Positions 45,001 to 55,075 of a DNA stretch of 64,000 nt are shown piece after piece. Source of the stretch: Plasmopara viticola (lineage: Eukaryota; Oomycota; Peronosporomycetes; Peronosporales; Peronosporaceae); contig MBPM02000003.1 of the NCBI GenBank assembly GCA_001695595.3, positions 1,116,001 through 1,180,000 of the forward strand, in the 5' to 3' direction. Numbering within the stretch: the first letter of the stretch is position 1; the number at the start of each line of letters is the position of its first letter. Position numbers and translations under genes: made by a program. The notes beneath the pieces were generated by a model, which saw nothing but the letters and a program-made list of their open reading frames with translations, was not told the DNA's origin and ran no database searches.

Positions 45001-45573
45001 CAGAGTCTCTTCAACTGGAGATGATGTGCGACTTGTGGGTGAAGAAGATGAATAGTCTAGAGTGCTGGTAGATACCACGTCATGATGACGCAGAAGCTGA
45101 CTATTCGGCTTGCCAGTCGAAGCTAGCGAACATGATTCAATTACACTTCCTGTCGATGGTTTCTCCACGTTTTCCATCGCCATTTTAATGTCGGAACATT
45201 GAAGACGAGCACTGAGTTGCGGTGAAAGCGGTAAGGAGTTGGTAAGTCTATGAGGCTCTATCAAAGATGCGTCTGGAATCGTCGGTTCAATGTCTTGCAC
45301 CCCATGGTCTTTACTTAATTGTGCGGTCGATGCTCTTGGTGCCAGCTGCTCTGTGCTTTCTTGAGCTTCGTCACAAGCTTCAATCGGCAATAAATCGTCA
45401 TGTATCAAAAGTTGATCGACAGACATCAACGCCGGCGCCTCTCCAATCAAAGATGGTGGTTCTATATCCTCAGACAAATAATCAGGTGCGACTTTTTCAT
45501 TCTCAAAATATCGACGGCTCGATCGTCTACTTGGAGGTGAAACATTGATGGCAGCTACGCTATTTGCGCTCAT
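42025..45573 (-). CDS. Large protein with tandem Tudor/SH3-like repeats
   Basis: Single exon, 1182 aa, ATG at 45573. The N-terminal third is Ser/Pro/Thr-rich and low-complexity. Then come at least six short beta-barrel-like modules with the pattern (G)xxVxxxxxxxxxxxGxIxxxxxxxxxVxFxDG, for example GQRVFGRYKKTPYFYSGNLA, GQKVQVSVHPGSRFSGRGII, KVKVYIGDQIYVKCLAD, GYQVKADHPRKATIESCVVI, VDDYVLAWSSRFGRYCSAKI and GEAVMARVHGTARYFNGIVE. These resemble Tudor, Agenet or SH3-like folds, which bind methylated residues or act as scaffolds. No catalytic domain is seen and the orthologue is not recognised. The gene is divergent from the SFI1-like gene with 95 bp between starts, so the pair may be coexpressed. 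Confidence 0.85.
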   Translation of the reverse strand: MSANSVAAINVSPPSRRSSRRYFENEKVAPDYLSEDIEPPSLIGEAPALMSVDQLLIHDDLLPIEACDEAQESTEQLAPRASTAQLSKDHGVQDIEPTIPDASLIEPHRLTNSLPLSPQLSARLQCSDIKMAMENVEKPSTGSVIESCSLASTGKPNSQLLRHHDVVSTSTLDYSSSSPTSRTSSPVEETLITTRVHGSKTPSGKLTLPARKLSYSPIQSLGDRITLYDNGALANRHSLLTQQQSGRLDLHRNVTSKADIFFFKPAESMPSAKNGCDLNHGGAQELVTHQYGERPPSRSNSATIFSLATESGPPSSVPRFVPLINQWTYGQRVFGRYKKTPYFYSGNLATYLGGGMFMVVFDDGTLSYRVRQEDIMVRQRHNVSDEVVEKHWDEHGQDTSLARKQSEMLGAKGWSRSKGESLIDAKLRRKSQQRLHDESMNHSLDPSVAPEINLLPLQHVMVDFSVTPPREVVLSFDDNSIVVEAGLPSFESTSTNAGMGPFLVEDEALIMKRLDCGIAYEDDSTQVSDLGESSDEDMLMTPWQQMTQTFGINKATRVQRRTGCRSTMSSDSQVERRSITHIDRKQVLSTPKRLWQSIVGCYLRGNNKVQPTKVPKKLALAEHVRLMKAKLYTMYSIRCHAPSSAQKDGDSIRVVYERALDGIRTYGTVTRRVEDESYAVLTEENDSLTIQVVSQDKVELLPSLGELEQQLMDLERSQRVLFVGQKVQVSVHPGSRFSGRGIITLEQESQSTFNVLLANRIRLVNVPADKISPVYEKKKAAVTITEDQFLVCSGKVKVYIGDQIYVKCLADNDDLDSSGEIEKVGLLNGVYSNKTAAVDFADGSTGYEISPHLIFKRKRLSLHADLDVRSLKNAVLMQASAVAHNGGRLSVPALEEGYQVKADHPRKATIESCVVIKAYSSSACDLRFSDGTIIFEVFPSQMIIDSVEHQRTQSQARLVTSKPFNLSHQMPEYAVDDYVLAWSSRFGRYCSAKIRAISFVDPVGTSESVSGVQALVASDMHPIASTNPMYTLVFDYGEQTTQVPLDKITLLDDTTALSYTQQLTNYSIDTMGFELSPKTFTIGEAVMARVHGTARYFNGIVESVNEKDRVCVVCFDSSERDTAVPFSAMFSVDLRASLKGKGSSTCTKREHSSSSVATSRAQFLSRHRLVDDTKIALKRLRA

Positions 45574-45668
45574 CTTTAGTTACTTGCTTTGGCATTTCCA
45601 TGACCAGAATAGCACATTTTGACACTAAATAAAGCAAGCATCGTACTTTCAGCCAATCGTCAACTTGT
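45574..45668. promoter_or_regulatory. Compact bidirectional promoter, Tudor-repeat / SFI1-like genes
   Basis: 95 bp between divergent ATGs. It contains a CCAAT box at 45653-45657, 12-16 bp upstream of the SFI1-like start codon on the plus strand. As at 20475-20584, the spacing implies very short 5'UTRs. Confidence 0.5.
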
Positions 45669-48662
45669 ATGACGACGACGATCAACCACTTGGATGGAGA
45701 GCCGCCGTCGACGCTCGCTCTAGACAAGTACAGTCAGATCCAGGGCGTGTTGTTGGCATGGAAAAGGTGTGCACGGATGCAGTGCGAACGACGAAACGTA
45801 CGTTGACCAATTTGATGCACACTGGAAGATTGAAAGTAATTTAAAGTCTTGTTTGGAACAAAGTAGCGAGTTGCTGCCGCATGTCGGGTGGGCGCCCTCT
45901 TTTTCCAGCGATTGTTTTGGAACAAATGGCAAGGATTTGTGGTAGAGAGGCGTTGGGAGAGGCAAGAGCATGGAATTACGAGACGTGATCAAATAAAAGA
46001 CGAGGTACAAGCACTAAAAGATGGACGCAACGACAACATCACCAATGCTATGACCAACGACTCACAATCGACGCCTATCATTGACAAAAGCAGTAAACAA
46101 GGTCAACACAACGCTGTTGTTTTACCGCGAAAACGACACTTTAGTCAGGTAATTTTGACATTTGCAAACGGATTGTGGGTCTTCGATAATGTTGATATGG
46201 TTATGCTTGTGTCATAGAGGACGAAACATGCAATACGGATTCACGATAACGAGATGGTGGGATGGAAAAACATTGGCTCAGTGCACGCTATTCGACGCTG
46301 GCAGGCATTTGTAAGAAAGAAAAACGATTGGGATGCTTTACACCAGCGAGCGTACTTCTTTTTATACTATTGGCTGCTCAAGCGGTCTCTGAGCCAGCTT
46401 GGTCATTATGCACTCGTGCGGAAGCGAAAACGTCAGCTTTTTGTTCAGATTAAAAAAGCGAATCGGCTACGGTTGCTCATGAAAACAATGCAGCAATGGC
46501 GGCTGAAAAAATTACTTTGCCAGATACTTGCGTGTTGGCGAGACTTTATTTTGCGACGACGCCACCAGACGCAGTTGTATCGACCGATTGCTGATGTTTT
46601 GAAACGTACAAGTCATCGCCGCCTCCTTCAATTGACATTAAGTTTATGGAAGAGACAACATGCACGACTTCGAGCACAACAAGCGCTTGTGCATCTTCTT
46701 GATCGCCATTTATATCGAAAAATTTGCAAGAGAGCGTGGGAACGTTGGAAGGTGATGGTACGTCAACTTGTCCAGATCGAGTCGTTTCAACGTCACTATC
46801 AAGGGCGTACACTGCGGCAAATTTGGCAAGTGTGGAGTTTCCAGACTCGAGCAGAGAAACACCGAGAGCAGCAACGACGTCGTGCAGTGCGCCACTACTA
46901 TTTATTTCTTTTACGTCAAGGTTTTAACGGGTTTCGGACGTGGCTCGCACAGCGACAAATTGCACGCCTTTGCGTTGATTCGATGCAAGATGCTGTAGAT
47001 GGTCGAACGATGGCATTGGCTTTTTCACGCTGGGACCACTTTACGAGCAAAAGGAAGCGTCACGCAGACAAGATGAAGTGGGCATTGCGCCATCATAAAG
47101 CACGATTGCTGAAACGAATTTGGTCAAAGGGGTTCCAGTGTTTTCTTGCCAAAGCGTTGGTGAAGAAAGAACGAAATCTTGTTGCGCGGAATCAACATTA
47201 CATCCAAACTCTAAGGCGTCGCTTTGGCTTGTGGAAAGTGTTTTGGCTAGCTGAAGGTCACCGTAATCACTTATTTGACGAAATGTTGCGGAAAAGCGTT
47301 TTGAAAAAAGAATACGTGACCAAGTCTAAGCTTTTTGAAATCTGGGTTGAGTTTGCGCGCGCCAAAGCTGCTAGACGGGTCGTCAACGCGCAAGTCAGGG
47401 GTCGAGCTCAACGACGAATGCTCCAAAAGTTCGTAGCGCAATGGCTGTCGTACATTTCGGTTGTACGGTGGCAAGAGATTACGCAAGCACGAGCTGCACA
47501 GCACTATCGATTAGTCATATGGCGAAAATGCTTTGCAAGGTGGCGACACAATGTAATGTTGCGTCAACTCTACCGCAGAGAGACACGTGTGGCGCTAGTG
47601 CATTGGAAACTAACGTTACAGCGGAAGGTAGTAAAGGGGTGGAAACGATATGTGCATCTCAAGAAGATGAAGCAGCGTCGTTTTCATGACGCCCTCGAGT
47701 TCCGGCACGAACAATTTGTACGTGACGGTTTGCGCCATTGGATGACGGCCGCACTGTATATACAAGAGCAACGTGAACAACACGTCGCCCGTACTCAAGC
47801 AGATATAACGACGCACATTTGGCGCCGAGTTGCAGCAATAGCGCGTCATTGGCATTACCTGACCCTTCGGCGCCGCGCTGTCAGTGAAGATGCTGGAGCG
47901 AGTTTTAACAATATGTCAAGACGAGCTCAAATACAGGCATCCTGGCAATTGTCTCGACATCTCATAGAATCTTCACACCATAAAAAATTTACAGCGCCAT
48001 CTCCTTGCAATGTGGATACATTTAGAGAAGCAAACGTGCTTTTCACTAATGCCGGTAGCTCGGATAAACGGTCCTTGCTATCAGAGTTCGTAATGCTTCC
48101 AAGAAATCGACCACAACCTCGAAGACCCGTCGAAGTTTTGTTGCATGCACAAGCCAGTACAGAAGGTGTGGAACAACAAAACCAGACCCCGAACATGACT
48201 GAAGCCAATCGATGCGGCTTCAAGTTTCCTATTGAAAACATCGCACCTGTATACTTGCCTAGAGACAAGACCGAAAGCCCTACCAACCTAAAAAGGCAAC
48301 AACCTGACGCTCTGGTGACTGCTCAAGCGCCCAAGCCGCATAGTGGAAAATATCAGCCTTCTGTTCCAGTGCCATTAGAAGAATTTTGCAATCTTGAGGC
48401 ACCAAACACCACTGCAAACCATTTAGACGTTTTAGAACGTCAATTATTGTCACTAAGCCAGCGAAAGAGAGAGTGGAAGGCTTCACAGCAACAACTTTTC
48501 GAATTGCGTGACAAAGTTAAGTCAAACCCAAAGCTAATGCCGAAACTTCGTACAATAGAAGAGCAGCATGCAAATCGAACCAAGCGCTGGCTCCGCACAA
48601 AAGAAAAGATTCAATCTCTGGCAACTGAGATCAACACCTTGAGACAAGTTCTGCAAGGATGA
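45669..48662 (+). CDS. SFI1-like centrin-binding repeat protein
   Basis: Three exons: 45669-45797, 45909-46148 and 46218-48662. The introns are 111 and 69 bp, phase 0, giving 937 aa. Exon 1 starts MTTTINHLDGEPP. From exon 2 to about residue 600 the protein is a chain of 20-35 residue helices with a Trp in a basic context, such as LFWNKWQGFVVERRW, AIRRWQAFVRKK, MKTMQQWRLKKLL, ILACWRDFILRRR, LTLSLWKRQHARL and KRAWERWKVMVRQ. This is the Sfi1 repeat pattern that binds centrins. Composition is extreme: Arg, Gln, Trp and Leu rich. The C-terminal 90 residues form a coiled coil (LERQLLSLSQRKREWKASQQ...). Sfi1-type proteins form contractile filaments at centrosomes, basal bodies and their rootlets. 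The gene is convergent with delta-tubulin, with 28 bp between stops. Confidence 0.87.
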
Positions 48663-48690
48663 TACTTCGATCCAGTAGCGATGACAATCT

Positions 48691-50220
48691 TTACAGTAAC
48701 GTTTCATATTCGTTTACGAGTGTGGCACATTTGTCAAAGGCATTTTCAAAGTCAGCATCTTCCATCCCAAGCTGTTTGTACCAGTGCACGTAGGCGCCTG
48801 CGTGGAACTGGTGTTGCGCGCGCTCTAATAAATGTTTCGTACTCCCAAGAAAGTTGCCATTATTCACGCAGATTGTTGCAGACACCTTTGCTTGTAATAA
48901 TGCGAATGGTGCAGGTTTACTGTAAGCTACTGTGGTTTGTGGCATTGTTGCCATCCATGGCACAGAAGGAAATGCATTTTGAACAGTGTGACGTAGCTCG
49001 TTTGAAAAGCGATCAATTTCGTTTATAGAAGGACAGAAGCCGCGTACGATTGTGCTTGATGCCAATGCTGCATGCGAACTACGTGGAAACGATCCTGTTG
49101 TCTGTTGCAATAGCTTTTGTAGCAAGTCTAGACATGAGTCAAAGTCCGGGGCACGTCCATGTTGATGTGCCAGCATGCGCACTTGGTTGACCACTGCAGC
49201 GTGAAACAAAGGTGCTGAAAAAGCTGTTTTTGAAAGAGAAAGCTTACCGCGTTCACTTGAATGAGCATGATCTCGCCCCAGACCGGAGCGCACGTCGAGT
49301 ACTTTGGCTGTCGGCATGGGGCATACATCGTGCACCAACTTGCCGAAATCGAACGGCTGCATTGTGCTCGCATCACCGGCTGCCACCGGGAACAAGAGTC
49401 CTGCTAAATCTGCAGCAGCCATGCAATTTGTCTCTTCCAAAGACACGCGTTGAATCGCCGTACCTTTTCCGACCGAGTTCGAGATCAAAGATTTCCAATA
49501 ACTTGCTGTACGCAACATATCGTCATTGTCCTTGTATATGACTGCATCCGCAACCTCCTGTAGACACTTTAACGTCAGCACTGCATTATAATTTTGGAGA
49601 GGAGTGTCTCCACGAGTGCAGGATGGCGCTACAGATGCAGTCACGAGGTAAGCCTTTGGATACGTATCCCGAATTCTTTCCATCACTCGACAGCCTAGAC
49701 CTGAGCCTGTGCCTCCTCCTAGAGAATGCATCACAATGCTTCCTTGATAGTAGTCCACACTTTCAATTTCACGTCGCAAGGATTCCATGACTAGATCGAT
49801 TAAATCCTTGCAGTCATCGACCAATTCTGACGTATACTTCAAAGGTGGAGACTTTAATTTCGGGCCGTAATAGCCCATGGCCCAATTGTTGCCTCGACCT
49901 GCTTGCTGTACGTGCGCATAAGCCGGACGAAACGAAAAAACACTATCAGTGGTAGGTTTACAGAAGGATTGCACGACTTTTGGCTCCGAGTCGACGAGGA
50001 TACAGCGTGCAGCTCCACTCGACGGATGGAAGAAATGTCTGGACAGTGTTCTTTGATCGCCAATAGCAGCACTGTTAGAAGCACGAAGACGCTGACGAGT
50101 CACTTCACTGTTGACGTGAATGCGATCGTCGTCTTGATTAGAGCTTGCAGCAGCGGCTAAGCGCCAGTATGCGGCGCCTATCTGGTTACCACATTGCCCC
50201 AAATGCAGGTATACACTCAT
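48691..50220 (-). CDS. Delta-tubulin
   Basis: Single exon, 509 aa, ATG at 50220. The tubulin family is certain: N-terminal LHLGQCGNQIGAAYW, the GTP-binding loop SLGGGTGSGLG, and RGNNWAMGYYG. Within the family the long insertions near residues 30-75 and 300-330 and the C-terminal HAGAYVHWYKQLGMEDADFE, ending YETLL without an acidic tail, fit delta-tubulin rather than alpha, beta, gamma or epsilon. Delta-tubulin is needed for the C-tubule of triplet microtubules in basal bodies and centrioles and is found only in lineages with triplets. The reading frame is undamaged, implying selection. A long inverted-repeat element sits only 110 bp upstream of the start codon, inside what should be promoter. 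The neighbouring SFI1-like gene has the same cellular address. Confidence 0.87.
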   Translation of the reverse strand: MSVYLHLGQCGNQIGAAYWRLAAAASSNQDDDRIHVNSEVTRQRLRASNSAAIGDQRTLSRHFFHPSSGAARCILVDSEPKVVQSFCKPTTDSVFSFRPAYAHVQQAGRGNNWAMGYYGPKLKSPPLKYTSELVDDCKDLIDLVMESLRREIESVDYYQGSIVMHSLGGGTGSGLGCRVMERIRDTYPKAYLVTASVAPSCTRGDTPLQNYNAVLTLKCLQEVADAVIYKDNDDMLRTASYWKSLISNSVGKGTAIQRVSLEETNCMAAADLAGLLFPVAAGDASTMQPFDFGKLVHDVCPMPTAKVLDVRSGLGRDHAHSSERGKLSLSKTAFSAPLFHAAVVNQVRMLAHQHGRAPDFDSCLDLLQKLLQQTTGSFPRSSHAALASSTIVRGFCPSINEIDRFSNELRHTVQNAFPSVPWMATMPQTTVAYSKPAPFALLQAKVSATICVNNGNFLGSTKHLLERAQHQFHAGAYVHWYKQLGMEDADFENAFDKCATLVNEYETLL

Positions 50221-50330
50221 TATTTAGGGTAATGGGATTACATGCAGCAAAGTTTACTTTAATTTTCTCGCTATGTACCCTCTAAGTATGCAAACCCGTA
50301 TTTATACCGATAAGGGCTATAAGGCTCTTA

Positions 50331-51380
50331 TTTAATTAAGGGAAATGATACCGGGCAGGCACTTTTCGCTAACGGGCAGGCACTGATGTTTATATGAATT
50401 AAATTGATTGGCATTTCTTCTCTGTGATTGGCTGGAAGGTTAATTCTCAGTCGTGATATCAATTCTCATATGCTACACCAATCTCAGATGCAACTTATCC
50501 CAAAACTACTTTCCGACGTTAAAACCGCGACTTTCCACGCAACTTTGACGTATTCTTCCGCAGTAACGTCACCATGAACACCCTGCAAACTCTTGGCAAG
50601 CTCAATTACATCAACATATAGAGTTGACGCGATGGGCAACTCAGGTGCAGGAAGTAGAGAAGCAGCTGGCAAACGCATTGTCTGCCAAGTCCTTAACAAG
50701 TCCGGCAGCTCGACAGCGACAGACGCACTGGCAACAACAATTTGCTTTGGAAAAGAGATTGCTGTTGCGACAAGTTGATGACGAATGTCGACGGGCAAGC
50801 GAAGCATTGCAAGCGGCGTCTGCGCTCAAAGATGACAAAGAGGCAGCCCAGCGAGAGCTTGATAGTGTCAAGGTGGAGCTATGTTCTCATTTTAAGTTGT
50901 GGCCGTCAGGTCCCGAAGAAAAATAGACACCAGTCGGTGATTAGTCTTGTGTGTGAGGCTATTTCAGGGCTTAAAGAAGAGTTTAAACAAGGACTCAAGC
51001 ACTGCAAGCATGCTGGAAACAACACGATTTATCGGTGAATTCCAAGCTTGTGCACTTGGCGTCACAATTACGCTCTAGACAAGGCAACTTGGAAGTGTTG
51101 CAACGTTCCTCTGTTCATGCCAACGATGCGAATCGATCTTTGGAAAAGTCTTGGTCTATCCGGTACGAAGAGCTGCGAAATTCGTTATTTCTAGGAGAAA
51201 GCAGCCGAAGCACAAAAAACACTATTTCAAGCATCTGACGAATTGCGGACGTTAAAGCGAAGCCAAAAGAAGTTATCACGTCTGAGAATTGACTCTCCAG
51301 CCAATCACAGAGAAGAAATGCCAATCAATATAATTTATATAAACATCAGTGCCTGCCCGGTATCATTTCCCTTAATTAAA
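50331..51380. mobile_element. 1.05 kb element with ~100 bp terminal inverted repeats and captured coding DNA
   Basis: The left arm (50331-50450) and right arm (51282-51380) are nearly identical reverse complements over about 95-100 bp, sharing TTAATTAAGGGAAATGATAC, then CGGGCAGGCACTGATG and TGATTGGCATTTCTTCTCTG. The left arm has a 21 bp insertion that duplicates CGGGCAGGCACT. Outside the arms the flanks differ. If the arms start at GGGAAATG, both ends are bordered by TTAA (or TTAATTAA), a target duplication used by piggyBac and Kolobok transposases; the first three bases are GGG rather than the CCC of classical piggyBac. The 830 bp interior has no transposase but holds broken coiled-coil coding sequence, so it looks like a non-autonomous, Pack-type element. 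Two independent MITE insertions around a pseudogene is the alternative. Confidence 0.72.
50620..51281 (+). pseudogene. Frameshifted coiled-coil gene fragment inside the inverted-repeat element
   Basis: Across three plus-strand frames the interior reads as one Gln/Glu/Lys/Leu-rich coiled coil: WATQVQEVEKQLANALSAKS, QQFALEKRLLLRQVDDECRR, EALQAASALKDDKEAAQREL, then (shifted) LVCEAISGLKEEFKQGLKHC, then LVHLASQLRSRQGNLEVLQR and, shifted again, EKAAEAQKTLFQASDELRTL. A possible intron near 50871-50945 explains one shift, but the others need indels or lost introns. The fragment ends exactly where the right inverted repeat begins. The family is not recognised; centrosomal or kinesin-like coiled coils are possible parents. 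Left of it, at 50484-50640, a minus-strand frame (LYVDVIELAKSLQGVHGDVT) also reads well and may be a second captured piece. Confidence 0.6.
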
Positions 51381-54300
51381 GTCATACTTTAAGCTCGGCT
51401 TACAGACAGCACGACTCCAATTCAACATGTTAAACGTCTGCAGAAAAGTTGACATCAATAGAGTCAGCATCAGCTAGTAAGATTTATGCATGGCGCTTTC
51501 GTGTATTTTTAGGCGATGGCGCTTCATATATTAAACTGGGCCGGAAGGCCATGCATGAGGTAACATGTTAGTTTTTAGCTGTCTGATTGACTCGCAAAAA
51601 TAACATCTTGGCGTACTTCGTTTCTTTGAAATGTCTTCATCTAATGCGCAAAAAGACTAAGAAAAATATTTGTATAAAACCGTAGCAGGAGTTCATATGG
51701 TGCAATTGCATGCAAATGTGTATTATGAGTCATCATAAGGGTCAATGTTTAGTTAGTTAAAGCCGTATTCGAAGCCGCTTATTAAGTTTTAGATGTTAAA
51801 TTGGTGATATTGTATCAAAAATTGTACTATTATTAATTGTGAAAGTCTGTAGTGTGCCCAGCAAGCACTTTACGTCCGCCTTGTTTCTCGAAAAATAATT
51901 AATTAGTCGTTAAGCTGGATTCTATTCTATTGCCCACTTCAATGCGAATATAGTGAGCATTCAATAAGTACCCGCCTCCTCTGTGCAAGGTGTCCGTAAT
52001 ACCTGGTAGTATTTAGCACGCGTACACATTCGTTAACTGAACCCTCGCAAAGGATTCGCGATTGCTTTCGATCTTTTCTTCCGAACCTGTTTAACGTTTG
52101 ACTCGTGCTGCTCGGAAAGCTTACTGGTTCGAGTGGGTCTGCGAGGTGGCTGTACTTACAGCCACACAAACTGCCAGGCGGTCACGGAGTTTAAGCTCTA
52201 CAAGCAAGGTGGGCTTATCAAGTTTGGGAAGCACAGCCACAAAGGTAGCAACAACCTTAGGGTAACACCTAAGACTTAACGCCTATAAAAAGTAAAAAAA
52301 AACTTTTCTGGATTTAGGAGGTAAAGGAAACGCGACTATAATCACGTGCGAGTAATGTTTTCGCTTCATGACTTCGAGGGAGTGAATCCTAAATTGAAAC
52401 TTCGATGCCTTTGTTAACCTGGAATACGCATGCAATAACATTCGAGGGCAATGTTTCTTTTGAAGAATTTGAGATTTGTCTGCGCTCATGCTTTCTATCG
52501 TTTAAGCAAGAAAGACGCAGGCTTTAAAGATAAATTTACAGATTAAGTTGGCGGCCTACATTCCTAGAACGCCACTCCCCGGACGAATCAAGGTGATGGT
52601 GCTCATGGCCTGAAGGGCAGGTCTGCTCTGCATGCGAATATTGCAAGTGCAGACAACAACTATTGACAATATAATCTAAAAAAAACTATAAAGGGAAGTT
52701 CGGCTGCAAGCACATTTCTCTTCTGGAGTGCTGCGGATGGACGCTCCTCGACTGAAATGACCTAGAGTAATGATATCCGTGAGGCCGCTTTTTGAGCTCA
52801 ATCGTGGTAAGTTTTAGGGCTACCAAGCAAGCAGTATTTTCTAAAATAAATAACGAATTGGGTCACTGTCTCACCTAAAATTTTTATAGAGTCGCTGCAG
52901 AAACCGTGCCATCAAGATTAAATCGATGCCAGTGACCAATGAAGACTTTTAAGAATGAAGATGGACATTGGGCTTATGCACCATGCATGTTTGGTCTTTA
53001 AAACTTGACAGTATCGAAGAAAGATGGACAACAGCGGTAGCCTGCTGGTTGTATACACTTGAATACATACGTAAGCAAGGTTAGAAATACTGTTTCAAGA
53101 TTCAAACGCGTCGATAAATTTTGCGCGCATGCAAACGATTTTTGTTGATTCGTCTCATCATTTATAAAAAGGCAGCTGAACACAAATCAGATGTAGCTCA
53201 AATGGCGAATGGAACGGTTCTAGACGTTCAATAAATCATAAAATCGGCTGTAAATTTACAGCGCAGCGTCATTTCTTGTCCCCGGCACGGACAAGTAATC
53301 CTTGATCCTAGGCTAGAAATAAGCGAGCTCTTGATCGATTGGCAGAGAAAAAGCATGGATGCTAGCCTCCTATTACCGCGCACCAGACCTATGACGAGAA
53401 TAGGTCTTACCCTATGCATTCGTTTTTCTAAAAGACGTCTGAAAAAGCATTTGCCCATAATTATTACGGGAAAGGTTATATATAGTGACATCTCCACAAA
53501 TGTCGGCAAATCGACATCCTTTGAACTTTTCCAAGTTATTAACCGCTGTTGAAGACGCTAAATATGGCGTTTATAATCCAGGTGACAAAACGCCACCAGC
53601 CTCAAAAGACATAGTAGAGAATACAGTTTCACTGGAGCGAAGTATTACCAAATGTGGGTTACATAGCTCTGCAAGAACAGAACGGAAATGCGATATGAAA
53701 ACAATTTTCGAGTACTTTGTGGTTGACAAATGAATCCTATTTTGAAAATCAACTAGTCATCGTGTTGCAGCAGGTTTGAGAAACTGCCAGAAGTGCGGGA
53801 GCTGCTGAGCTTTTAAAAACTCGATACTACTGTGTTCTTGGCTAAAACGTTAGACCGGAATCTCTCAAAAGTGGTGAGAAAAATGATTGAAATCTCTCCT
53901 GAGGTAGAACAAGTCCTTTTTGAACGAAAAGATCTCATATTTTTTAAACAGCGTACACTGCGCCAAGACTCAGGAGTCTCAAAAGCCTTAAAGTCCTGTT
54001 TGTTTTATATATTTAATATAACACAGATGTGATGAACATAATTGATTGCCAAGATAACTTTCAGAAATTCGGACTAAGCACAAGATGAACATCATGCCAG
54101 GCACGTAAAACAATGTCACCAAAAAATGGCCATTGCTTAAAAATATTTTCAGACTCGATAAAGAATTCTTTGCAGGAAGGGCGACAATTTGCACGATACA
54201 AGACCGCACACATCTTTATGCTTTTGTACTCGATATCAAAAGGGTAATTGTAATTATAGTCAGCTGAGCAGGGCGGCGGGACTTTTTTATAAGAAAGTAC

Positions 54301-55075
54301 ATGTTGCTCGACAATTGTTTTGAGTGCATGCTGTATAGTACAATGGAATGTCTGGATGGCTATCATCAAGTCCGATAGAAAAGGTCGGACAAATCCTTCA
54401 CAGCAATTGATACGCCTTTTATAGGAGCAAATAGTGATGCAACAAGGGCTATATAGCATTCTGGCCATCACGGTCTATCCACATACTTTGACAATGTAGC
54501 TATCTATAGCCACACAAAAGAAAATCAGTCAGCTCATAGGGCCAAACTAATTCCACCAAGGTGAGTAATCAAGGACTTATCGCCAGCCTTGACATATGAG
54601 TCGTTATGTCATCTGCTGCTGCAAACCACAAAAAAGAAGAAAGTGTGTCAGTATGGCCTGCATAAAAAATTTAATAGATTTGACAAAATTGGTCTTGCCT
54701 ACTCAATAATTTAAGCAAGGACAGGGTCAGACGTGCGGATCTCGCAAACACTATCTCCAAATATTCAAAAAAGAACGCCAAGCGGCATTAAAAAATCAAG
54801 CACTAAGACGCTTTCAACAGCATCGATTATGTTTTATAACAAGCACCGCTTATGGCTTTGTAGTATTATCGGCGTTGTTTGCAACGTTTGCACTTTGCCA
54901 TGAATCGCTAACTCGCTGAGATTGGTAATGGGTAAGGAATCCCGCACCGGTATAGAATCTCAGATATGACAGACTTAGTTACATCGTTCATGTTAAGAGG
55001 TTACTTGCCAAAAAGTACGCACATACAAAATTTCTGGTGAATTTGCTGCGTACGACCCCCTTAGTACTTTGTAGA
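51381..55075. other. Gene-poor, AT-rich interval
   Basis: About 3.7 kb without an intact gene. It contains copy 3 of the dispersed repeat (about 51970-51990). A minus-strand frame at 54468-54061 (135 aa, FVRPFLSDLMIAIQTFHCTI... ending DVHLVLSPNF) and a plus-strand frame at 53485-53733 read smoothly but match no family I recognise. Both could be decayed element sequence. Confidence 0.35.
51970..51990. repeat. Dispersed repeat family, copy 3
   Basis: The sequence cccgcctcctctgtgcaagg matches copy 1 (27843) at most positions. It is the shortest of the three alignments. Confidence 0.4.

Noticed and set aside
52121..52280. Possible zinc-finger transposase fragment (CTYSHTNCQAVTEFKLYK-like reading)
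   Set aside because: The frame is short and several frames look equally good, so it was not strong enough to call.
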